From a virus: a stretch of 25,262 nucleotides of DNA. Both the position numbers and the translations under genes were made by a program. Shown in pieces: positions 8,016 to 13,721 of this stretch; position 1 is the stretch's first letter; the number at the start of each line of letters is the position of its first letter. Location: positions 1 through 25,262 of the IMG/VR virus record IMGVR_UViG_3300047643_000035. One strand, given 5' to 3'. Below the pieces are notes generated by a model. It made no database searches and was not told where the DNA came from. It saw only the letters and a program-made list of their open reading frames with translations.

Positions 8016-8670
8016 TTATTAAACGCTCCCTTGCGGCATCCATGGCATCTGCCAACTGGACATTCACATTGTTGTGAATATTAACTTCAGTCTGTTTTTC
8101 TTTATACCGTTCCTTGTTGGCCGGCAGCATTTTTAACAGCAGAGAATCAGAATACTTTCGAATATACCCACACAAAAAACCATCCTTATTCCATACTGGT
8201 TCATCCCAACCTTCAACTGCTCGACGGTATCCCTCAGCCTCCAGGATATCCCCCATTTGGTCATGAGCGTTTCGAAACTGTTCAGCATACTTTTCATCCT
8301 TTAGCCACTCATAATGCTTGTCCCGACAAATACCAATCATCTCGGCCGCTTTGGTGATGGAGAAGTTACACTTTTTATAAGCCAAAATAAAAACCTGCTT
8401 TCCCCGCTCCTCAACCGCCTTTTGAAATGCAATAAACTTTGCAGCATATTCGAGGTCTTTCTCCATCCAGTTGTAATGGGTTGTCCGATCGATACCAACC
8501 TCATCGGCGGACAAAGTAACGTTACCATCGGATTCTAAGTAAGCATTAAGAAACCGCTCTTTCGATTCTTGTACTTTCTTCGCAAGAGCGGCGTTTGGAA
8601 TTTTTATGATTGCGGTACCGGAATTTTTTTTCTTTTTGGACTGGTACCGCTTATTAGATTTGTAAGGCAT
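7978..8670 (-). CDS. terS: Terminase small subunit
   Basis: 230 residues. ATG 8670 is preferred over the GTG at 8679 because AGGTGG sits 6 bases upstream of it. After a Lys-rich N-terminus, two similar helix-turn-helix units appear: residues about 40-75 (NVTLSADEVGIDRTTHYNWMEKD) and about 100-130 (FSITKAAEMIGICRDKHYEWLKD). The duplicated HTH is a known feature of small terminases, which bind the packaging start site. A GWDEPVWNKDG stretch and a C-terminal helical tail follow. Neighbour of the large subunit with overlap, as expected. Confidence 0.82.
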   Translation of the reverse strand: MPYKSNKRYQSKKKKNSGTAIIKIPNAALAKKVQESKERFLNAYLESDGNVTLSADEVGIDRTTHYNWMEKDLEYAAKFIAFQKAVEERGKQVFILAYKKCNFSITKAAEMIGICRDKHYEWLKDEKYAEQFRNAHDQMGDILEAEGYRRAVEGWDEPVWNKDGFLCGYIRKYSDSLLLKMLPANKERYKEKQTEVNIHNNVNVQLADAMDAARERLINANIQNRIGTSQ

Positions 8671-8684
8671 AGAAACCACCTACT

Positions 8685-9074
8685 TTAAGTTAAACCGGCT
8701 TTCTCATTTAGTTCTTCAAATCTCTTATCTAAAGATTCCATTAACCGATGTTCATCGATAATTCCCTTTAAAATAAAAAGATAGTTAATCATATCACCGA
8801 TGCGTCCGGAAATTGGTTCTGATAATGTTGCCTCAATCGAAGTTACTGATTCTCCTTTATTGATACGCCGGATGAAAGAGACTAAACTATCAGAGTGTTT
8901 CATAAAATACGTTAGCCAGATTGATTCCATCGGTATATCTTGCATCTTGGCTAACCGTTTAAAGTTGGCAAATTTATCATCAGAGCCCGAGTATTCACTA
9001 CCCTTAGTTTGCATGATATTAATTAACTCACTATAAAAAATGTCAATTTTAGCATAAAATTCGGCGTTGTTCAT
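8685..9074 (-). CDS. Nmad1/DUF1599-like protein
   Basis: 129 residues from ATG 9074, with GAGGTGAAGTT upstream. The sequence shows KGSEYSGSDDKFANFKRLA near residue 25, a KHSDSLVSFI helix, then EPISGRIGDMINYLFIL. These match the DUF1599 family, also called nucleotide modification associated domain 1, found in phages and near nucleotide-handling genes. The fold is helical and related in feel to MazG-type nucleotide-binding proteins, but I do not see a classical MazG ExxE metal motif. It is the first gene after the late terminator and 14 bases before the small terminase. The function remains open. Confidence 0.6.
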   Translation of the reverse strand: MNNAEFYAKIDIFYSELINIMQTKGSEYSGSDDKFANFKRLAKMQDIPMESIWLTYFMKHSDSLVSFIRRINKGESVTSIEATLSEPISGRIGDMINYLFILKGIIDEHRLMESLDKRFEELNEKAGLT

Positions 9075-9240
9075 AACTTCACCTCAAAAAATAAAATAAG
9101 CGCCGAGTTTTCTCAGGCGCTTTCATGCTATCAACGTATCACGAAAAACAAGGGTTGTCCATAGAATAAATGTATGAACTTTTATTAATAAATTGCCTTA
9201 GCATTCAATAATGATAATTATTTCCAGTGTATATTTACCA
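9075..9240. promoter_or_regulatory. Early/late switch region with AT palindrome
   Basis: A 166-base gene-free gap between the late regulator and the late operon. Besides the terminator it holds a perfect 6-bp inverted repeat with 4-base spacer (AATAAT gata ATTATT, 9207-9222). I see no clear sigma-A pair on the minus strand. This is where ArpU/RinA-type regulators of related phages usually act, so the palindrome is a candidate binding site. That is inference. Confidence 0.35.
9085..9122 (-). terminator. Rho-independent terminator before the late operon
   Basis: The arms 9098-9107 and 9112-9122 form AAGCGCC/GGCGCTT plus an inner GAG/CTC around TTTT, with one bulged A. On the minus strand a T-rich run (TTATTTTATTTTTT) follows. 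It ends transcripts coming from the ArpU-like regulator gene and separates early/middle genes from the packaging and head genes. The late regulator would have to act at or beyond this point. Confidence 0.75.
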
Positions 9241-9690
9241 TTATAAAATAACTCCAAAAACTACTCCAATTTTATATTGAGCTTCGGGGAGCAACTCATA
9301 AAATTTATTCCGATAGTTTTCGTAACCGCACTCTTTAATTGCCTGCTCATTAGTGAGAACCTTCTGCCAAAAGTACTTATTTTCTATGATTGTCCGGCAT
9401 TCATCGGACAATATCCTTAGTCCTGATTCAATTTTGTGGATTCGAAGCGACATTTCAATTCTTTCATTCTCTAGTTCGGCAAGTTGGATAGCCTTGGTAG
9501 CCATTTTATCCGAATCCGAATTGGAGGAATGGACTAGCGTTATATTCCTTGATAGTTCTAACAATGCCAGTTTTTCTTCGTCAATCTCCGCTAACCGGGA
9601 CTTGTATGTTTGATACAAACCGAGTTCGCCTTCGATGTATGCTAAGATGTGACGAGGTATCTGGTATTTCTTCTTTTTATTCTGTTTCAC
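9241..9690 (-). CDS. ArpU/RinA-like late transcription regulator
   Basis: 149 residues from GTG 9690, with GGAGGTGG upstream; the start follows the stop of the recombinase gene with no gap. The protein is helical throughout: a charged N-terminus with PRHILAYIEGELGLYQTYKSRL, two coiled-coil-prone helices, then LSDECRTIIENKYF, which resembles the sigma region 4-like part of the ArpU/RinA family. Those proteins switch on phage packaging and head genes. It lies just upstream of the terminator and late operon, the expected place. The C-terminal HTH is degenerate, so the assignment rests on architecture and position. Confidence 0.6.
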   Translation of the reverse strand: MKQNKKKKYQIPRHILAYIEGELGLYQTYKSRLAEIDEEKLALLELSRNITLVHSSNSDSDKMATKAIQLAELENERIEMSLRIHKIESGLRILSDECRTIIENKYFWQKVLTNEQAIKECGYENYRNKFYELLPEAQYKIGVVFGVIL

Positions 9691-10296
9691 TTAGTCCACC
9701 TCCTCATATTTTTTAACTTTCTTTCTCTTACCGCTCTTTGTCCCAATCTGTAATTTGTCCACGGCTTTATCAAAAATATCCTGTGACAATCCTATGTAAG
9801 CCGCTGTGACATCTTCAGACGAATGACCAAACCAATTTTTGAGGAATGCTAATTTTTTATTTTGCTGATAAAACCAGTAACCGAAAGTCTTACGACCCGA
9901 ATGTGTCCCAAATGCCCCTTTGATTCCCGCTTTCCTCGCTACTTCATTGAAAATCTGATATACTCTGGTAGTCGTTAGCGGCCGGTTTGAGCCTTCCCTG
10001 CTTTTGAAAAGTGGTTCGTAATCCTTTCGTCCTTTAAGATATTCTTTTAGTACAGGTCTGATTTTTGGATGAATCTTAATAGTCTTGGGATTACCAGTTT
10101 TCTGCTCGATAATATCGATGTGGATTTTATCACGAACATCTTTGACATCCAGGCTCAAAATATCACCACACCGCAACCCAGCATAAGCACCAAATAACCA
10201 GATTAAATAATCTCGAAGTTTTGGCTCGCGGGATTTCAATATTTCCTCGAAAATATCGACTTTCTCCGGCTCCCGGATTGGCTGAACGAAATTCAT
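9691..10296 (-). CDS. Short tyrosine recombinase (second integrase-like gene)
   Basis: 201 residues from ATG 10296. Only the catalytic domain is present; the usual N-terminal core-binding domain is absent. The catalytic set is complete: Arg42 (GLRCGD), Lys66 (EQKTG), His132 and Arg135 (THSGRKT), His158 (WFGHSS) and nucleophile Tyr167 (AAYIGL). The C-terminus is Lys-rich. Such catalytic-only recombinases occur in Bacillota phages near the late regulator and terminase genes. They are not the prophage integrase, which lies at 20891-22099. The job is unknown; resolving multimers or controlling late DNA forms are possibilities. Confidence 0.8.
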   Translation of the reverse strand: MNFVQPIREPEKVDIFEEILKSREPKLRDYLIWLFGAYAGLRCGDILSLDVKDVRDKIHIDIIEQKTGNPKTIKIHPKIRPVLKEYLKGRKDYEPLFKSREGSNRPLTTTRVYQIFNEVARKAGIKGAFGTHSGRKTFGYWFYQQNKKLAFLKNWFGHSSEDVTAAYIGLSQDIFDKAVDKLQIGTKSGKRKKVKKYEEVD

Positions 10297-10309
10297 TTAT
10301 ATCAACCTT

Positions 10310-10420
10310 TCAGACGTTTATCTCGATGAACACACTTTTCGGGAAATGATTTGCTATAAAACAAACATATCTGCCCACGGCCACCTGAGTATATCTAAAC
10401 TTTTTGTACCGAATAATCAT
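10310..10420 (-). CDS. Very small coupled ORF, 36 residues
   Basis: The ATG at 10420 overlaps the stop of the upstream 53-residue gene (ATGA), with AGGA about 8 bases upstream inside that gene. The peptide is basic at the start (MIIRYKKFRYTQ) and hydrophobic in the middle. No family is recognised. It is included because of the coupling and the compact fit before the recombinase gene; it could be chance. Confidence 0.35.
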   Translation of the reverse strand: MIIRYKKFRYTQVAVGRYVCFIANHFPKSVFIEINV

Positions 10421-10578
10421 TTTTTATCATCCTTTTGAGTTGTCCGATCCCAGTTGTACATTCTGACTGACTGTTTTTTCTGCTTGTGATGTTCATCCAT
10501 GATCTCGTCAGTCAAAATTTTTAAACTGGTCTGTCTGGTTCTATCTTGCCCCTTGGTCACTTCGTTGATGAGAGTCAT
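10417..10578 (-). CDS. Small hydrophilic phage protein, 53 residues
   Basis: Starts at ATG 10578, overlapping the upstream stop by ATGA, with GGAGGG 8-9 bases before. The protein is highly charged: TKGQDRTRQTSLKILTDEI, then DEHHKQKKQS, ending in QKDDKK. No transmembrane segment or known motif. It sits in a run of short overlapping genes, so it is likely translated. No function can be given. Confidence 0.5.
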   Translation of the reverse strand: MTLINEVTKGQDRTRQTSLKILTDEIMDEHHKQKKQSVRMYNWDRTTQKDDKK

Positions 10579-10727
10579 GATTTGACACCCTCCGTTCTAA
10601 TCATTTGATTGTAACTTTGCAATGATTGCTGCAATACCGTTTCCGCTTCATGAGGGGTTAATTCATGATTAATTAAGACTCCCATGATTTCTCTTTTTGC
10701 AATAACCTTGGTTGTTTCAGATGCCAA
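10575..10727 (-). CDS. Small helical phage protein, 50 residues
   Basis: The best start is TTG 10727, with GGAGGTGA 5 bases upstream; the longer frame up to 10835 lies wholly inside the preceding gene. The peptide is helical and amphipathic: MASETTKVIAKREIMGVLI, then HELTPHEAETVLQQSLQ. It starts one base after the upstream stop and ends with an ATGA overlap onto the next gene. No family recognised. Confidence 0.5.
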   Translation of the reverse strand: MASETTKVIAKREIMGVLINHELTPHEAETVLQQSLQSYNQMIRTEGVKS

Positions 10728-10728
10728 C

Positions 10729-10929
10729 CTACTCACCTCCAATTTTATTTGCAATATCCATAAAACTTTGATATAGATCATTCGCATCAGGCTTTCCCAT
10801 GTGAATAACAGAGATATGTCCTGAGCGTTTATCAATATAAGTCAAGATAACCGGCTGCCCAATCGCTTCGAGTTGGGCACAAGAACATTTTAAAGCAAGT
10901 TCTAATTTTTTCACCATTGTTTCTTGCAT
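10729..10929 (-). CDS. Small phage protein, 66 residues
   Basis: Starts at ATG 10929, with AAGGAGGTG upstream. It has a helix with two cysteines (LALKCSCAQLE), a short beta-type stretch (PVILTYIDKRSGHISVIHMG) and a C-terminal helix. The pattern suggests a compact alpha-beta fold. It follows the two-HTH protein by one base and precedes the 50-residue gene by one base. No known family. Confidence 0.5.
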   Translation of the reverse strand: MQETMVKKLELALKCSCAQLEAIGQPVILTYIDKRSGHISVIHMGKPDANDLYQSFMDIANKIGGE

Positions 10930-10930
10930 C

Positions 10931-11482
10931 TCACACCTCCTTCGGATTTATTACTGATAAACCTAACTTTTTGATATGATAAGTGATTGTGGGAGTAGCA
11001 ACGCCAAAATGTCTTGCAAGATCAGCTGGCGACATTTCTCCGGATTCGTATTTTTCACTGAGAAACTTTTTATCTTCCGGGGATAGCTTGCCTGATTTGC
11101 TACCGGGTTTATATTGCCGGACATCGGGAGGAAAGGTTTCTTGTAAATTTAATTCCTTAGCAAATTGGTATACCTCAGGTCTAGTAATCCCAAGATGTTT
11201 TGCAATCTGTTCCGGAGAAAGGGCTTTTCCAAAATTATCACGCAGGTAATTTATTTCTTCGGGATGCAGACGTTTTAGGTTTTCTACACTTGATGGTGGA
11301 GTGACCACTGGCGGATTAGGTTTTGCTGTCTCATCGATCGGCTTGACGCTGAATAAAACCCTGGTTGGTTTTAGTTCTTGGAACTTGGTATGCAGGGTTA
11401 AAACATCCTGATAGAGTTGCTTGATATTTGAGAGTTTGGTTTCGATTGTGGTCAATTGTTCGAGGTCGATCGGGTTGTTCAT
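10931..11482 (-). CDS. DNA-binding protein with two helix-turn-helix domains
   Basis: 183 residues. ATG 11482 is chosen for its AAGGAGGT site; the in-frame extension to 11530 is not needed. Residues 1-40 look like a coiled coil. A Pro-rich linker leads to two similar HTH units: about 72-113 (SPEQIAKHLGITRPEVYQFAKEL) and about 133-175 (SPADLARHFGVATPTITYHIKKL). Both resemble resolvase/sigma-type HTH domains, and the similarity points to an internal duplication. Likely role: DNA-bound regulator or partner of the small genes downstream. The ATG overlaps the upstream stop (ATGA). Confidence 0.65.
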   Translation of the reverse strand: MNNPIDLEQLTTIETKLSNIKQLYQDVLTLHTKFQELKPTRVLFSVKPIDETAKPNPPVVTPPSSVENLKRLHPEEINYLRDNFGKALSPEQIAKHLGITRPEVYQFAKELNLQETFPPDVRQYKPGSKSGKLSPEDKKFLSEKYESGEMSPADLARHFGVATPTITYHIKKLGLSVINPKEV

Positions 11483-11649
11483 CGAGGTACCTCCTTGCAT
11501 TGGTTTAGCTTTATATCCCAAAATCCACATTTTTCTTTACTGCATTCGTCAAATGATGTTACCTGAATTACAGGAACCACAGTATTGGAACTATGTGCTA
11601 CATATTCTGTTTTAACAATCTTTTTAAGTGGACATTCTGAGTTTGCCAT
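11479..11649 (-). CDS. Small cysteine-containing protein, 56 residues
   Basis: ATG 11649 with GGAGAT upstream; stop overlaps the next start (ATGA). The peptide contains four cysteines, at residues 6, 36, 41 and 51 (NSECPLKK; DECSKEKCGFWD; LNQCKEV). The spacing suggests a metal site or disulfide, though not a classical zinc finger. Similar small Cys-box proteins recur in this prophage (59-residue protein at 18308, C-terminus of the ASCH protein). No function known. Confidence 0.55.
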   Translation of the reverse strand: MANSECPLKKIVKTEYVAHSSNTVVPVIQVTSFDECSKEKCGFWDIKLNQCKEVPR

Positions 11650-11667
11650 GAGGTTATCTCCTTTTAA

Positions 11668-12045
11668 TTAAATCGCTACTAACTCCATTTCATACGGCTC
11701 TAACTTCTTACAAAAAACATATACCCAGTAATACGGCTTTTGACACAACTCAGCCGGTATCAACCAAGCTCTTTCCGGTGATTTGTCATTGTCTTTGACA
11801 TAGCCAATCATCAGAAAGAAATCACAAGTCATGTAATGAGCGTGAAGTTTAAAACACCAGTACTGTCCTGTCTTTTTATTTTGAAGTTTAGCCCCTTTAA
11901 CGTTGATTCGATATCCTTGCCATTCCAGATCGTGATCGGCGTTTGGATTATCCTTGTTGCTTCGGATCGCGTCCGGGAGTAATAACATGGCGTAATCTTC
12001 CCAGTATTCGCCGATCTTTCGATTGCATTTTTTTACGAAGGACAT
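11668..12045 (-). CDS. Putative PD-(D/E)XK-like nuclease, altered active site
   Basis: 125 residues from ATG 12045, directly after the upstream stop, with AGGCGGGAT inside the previous gene; the extension to 12099 overlaps that gene. The order is: helix with Glu13/Glu16 (IGEYWEDYAM), Asp39 in HDLEWQGYRI, then NVKGAKL, then aromatic-rich strands (GQYWCFKLH; CDFFLMIGYV) and WLIPAE. This order and the VKG turn with WLIPAE resemble small phage or mobile nucleases of the PD-(D/E)XK fold. The usual Glu/Asp before the catalytic Lys is Asn48 here, so activity is uncertain. It could also be a non-catalytic DNA-binding relative. Confidence 0.5.
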   Translation of the reverse strand: MSFVKKCNRKIGEYWEDYAMLLLPDAIRSNKDNPNADHDLEWQGYRINVKGAKLQNKKTGQYWCFKLHAHYMTCDFFLMIGYVKDNDKSPERAWLIPAELCQKPYYWVYVFCKKLEPYEMELVAI

Positions 12046-12047
12046 AA

Positions 12048-12530
12048 CTAATCCCGCCTTATCTTTTTCACTGTTTCCTGCAAAGAGCACTGGGTACACA
12101 TCTTCGGCATTGTTTCAAATCCTGTCGGCACCGGTCTATCCCAACAGGCTTGTCCGCAGTTTGGGCAATCAACTTCTTTCCAGTCGTCATGGCCTTGAGG
12201 AATGTTCTTGACTAAAGGCATGCATAGGATGTGGTCACCAGTGGGTGGACCTATACAAATTTCGTTTGTTTTTAGATCACAGGTCACTTCAATCAGGGGA
12301 CACAATTCGTTTTCCATGCGGTCTCTTGTTATCTGGGTCAATAAACAATCAATCGCTGAACACAAAGCCGAGTTATTAACACGAGAAACAATCTCTCCGC
12401 CACAATCAGATGGAGCACATTCTTTTTTATAATGGTCGCAATGGATGCAGCCACGCATTTCTCCATCTTTCATACATGGGCAAACTTTGCATTTTTCAAG
12501 TTGTTTTGGTAGGTCAATCTCTGGTAGCAT
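12048..12530 (-). CDS. Cysteine-rich phage protein with zinc ribbon
   Basis: 160 residues from ATG 12530, with GGAGGTG upstream. About 17 cysteines. The N-terminal part has CKVCPCMKDGEMRGCIHCDHY, a dense Cys/His cluster. The C-terminal part has CPNCGQACW and later CTQC, a zinc-ribbon-like pair. It overlaps the YopX-like gene by 17 bases. Known zinc-ribbon phage proteins act in nucleic-acid binding, but nothing here tells which. A structural metal site is likely from the CxxC pairs. Confidence 0.6.
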   Translation of the reverse strand: MLPEIDLPKQLEKCKVCPCMKDGEMRGCIHCDHYKKECAPSDCGGEIVSRVNNSALCSAIDCLLTQITRDRMENELCPLIEVTCDLKTNEICIGPPTGDHILCMPLVKNIPQGHDDWKEVDCPNCGQACWDRPVPTGFETMPKMCTQCSLQETVKKIRRD

Positions 12531-12891
12531 TTTGCACCTCCATCAGCTCCGGGTTCTCATGAATGTTGCCGATGATTTCAATGGTCAGACAATCATAAAG
12601 CAGACTATTTGCTCTATCCCCTTGAATAAACCAGCATCCTTCGAGAAAAGTCACTTCGCCGATTTGCTTTCCTTCGACGTTTAAAGAAGTCCATTCAACA
12701 AGATGCCCTTTATAAATTTCATTACCTTTGTCATCACGTTTACCGGTAAATTGCCCGACTGTTTTGGGGATAACCTCAATGCAATCGATATATTCTTTAC
12801 CGTTTAGTTCGTGGTAACTGTTCTTTGCATAACATCCATAAATCCATATTTTTCCATTAACACTCTTGCCGCGAAACTTAATCTCGCTCAT
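12514..12891 (-). CDS. YopX family phage protein
   Basis: 125 residues from ATG 12891. The opening EIKFRGKSVNGKIWIYG, then EVIPKTVGQFTGKRDDKGNE and IYKGHLVEWT, are the diagnostic strings of the YopX family, common in Bacillota prophages (name from Bacillus phage SPbeta). The fold is a beta-barrel-like core; no biochemical role is established. It lies in the accessory early/middle region among small genes, where YopX genes usually sit. Length matches the family. Confidence 0.88.
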   Translation of the reverse strand: MSEIKFRGKSVNGKIWIYGCYAKNSYHELNGKEYIDCIEVIPKTVGQFTGKRDDKGNEIYKGHLVEWTSLNVEGKQIGEVTFLEGCWFIQGDRANSLLYDCLTIEIIGNIHENPELMEVQNATRD

Positions 12892-12894
12892 CGC

Positions 12895-13098
12895 TTATAA
12901 AAGCCTCCGTAATTCGGTGATATAAGACTCTGCTAAATTTAAAAGAAATTCCTTTACCTCTTCAGTAAAATTACCATGGGTGATCCAGTCATTCAGTTGT
13001 TTTACTACAAAAAGCAAACTATTTGCCGGTTTTGAACAGACTAGTTTTTCCTCGGCGGATAAATTAATTACCTTGCCTTCGTCGTTGGTGCCATGCAT
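12895..13098 (-). CDS. Small phage protein, 67 residues
   Basis: ATG 13098 is chosen: GGAGG lies 10 bases upstream and the ATG overlaps the previous stop by one base (TAATG). An extension to 13134 would overlap that gene further. The protein is mostly helical (SAEEKLVCSKPANSLLFVVKQ; TEEVKEFLLNLAESYITELR). No family recognised. The ends of the helix pair suggest a dimeric helical hairpin. Confidence 0.5.
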   Translation of the reverse strand: MHGTNDEGKVINLSAEEKLVCSKPANSLLFVVKQLNDWITHGNFTEEVKEFLLNLAESYITELRRLL

Positions 13099-13346
13099 TA
13101 CTGTTTTTCCTCCACTGGAATATTTCCCGGGCATGTATAATCTGTTTTATACTCTGTCGGTTCTAGTCTAGCAGCCCCGCAATTGTACATAAATTCGGCT
13201 GTTTCCCCATCTCGATTTTCTACTTTAACCGAATTAAGATGGACTTCAGTAATACGAACCAAATCACCTAATTGGGCAAAACCAGGAGCGCCATTACCAA
13301 CAATTTTAAGAATATCTCCTTTTGAAACTTTAGAATAATCAATCAT
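13098..13346 (-). CDS. Small beta-rich phage protein, 82 residues
   Basis: ATG 13346 is preferred: AAGGGAGA is upstream. The open frame continues to 13433 but without a ribosome site. The body reads SKVSKGDILKIVGNGAPGFAQ, then GDLVRITEVHLNSVKVENRDGE, an alternating pattern of beta strands like an SH3/KOW-type barrel. Phage proteins of this kind are common and unnamed. It is the first gene of the second minus-strand cluster after the 375-base control region. Confidence 0.5.
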   Translation of the reverse strand: MIDYSKVSKGDILKIVGNGAPGFAQLGDLVRITEVHLNSVKVENRDGETAEFMYNCGAARLEPTEYKTDYTCPGNIPVEEKQ

Positions 13347-13721
13347 TCTTTTAAAATCTCCCTTCTTTACTTCAATATTTCTATAGTGTTTCACGCATTT
13401 TCCAACCCGCAATCCCAACTCACCACTAATCAAATTTACATTCGACCTATTTGTAAATATCTTACAATTGTTGGTTTTTGTCGGACGTGTCGAATTTTGA
13501 CCCCTATTTTTTTTGAAACAATTGATATCAGTTAATTTGAAGCTGTCGTTTTTTGTCTAATTATCTATATCTATAATTGTCTTAAACTCAGACAGTAGTC
13601 AAAAGTATAGTAGTGATACAGGTTTAAAACTAAGTACTTTTATGAGTTTATTGTCACATGTTTTATAGATAATTAATAAAACACTTAAAAGCTTTGACAC
13701 GACTACTGATTAGGTTAATTA
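13347..13721. promoter_or_regulatory. Gene-free AT-rich control region
   Basis: 375 bases without a convincing gene, between the replication gene and the next minus-strand cluster. It holds an 8-bp inverted repeat CAGTAGTC/GACTACTG (13593-13600 and 13701-13708, about 100 bases apart), each flanked by a GTCAAAAG- or GTCAAAG-like string. A possible minus-strand -35 TTGACT (13597-13602) lies inside one arm, with a poor -10 about 18 bases on. It probably holds a promoter for the cluster at 9241-13346, but no pair is strong. Confidence 0.4.

Noticed and set aside
861-9074. Diversity-generating retroelement, suggested by the BPP-1-like head genes
   Set aside because: No reverse transcriptase or template repeat is visible in the window; it could only lie to the left.
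13434-13720. Extension or extra small gene in the control gap
   Set aside because: No ribosome site with an in-frame start; composition is AT-rich and stop-dense.
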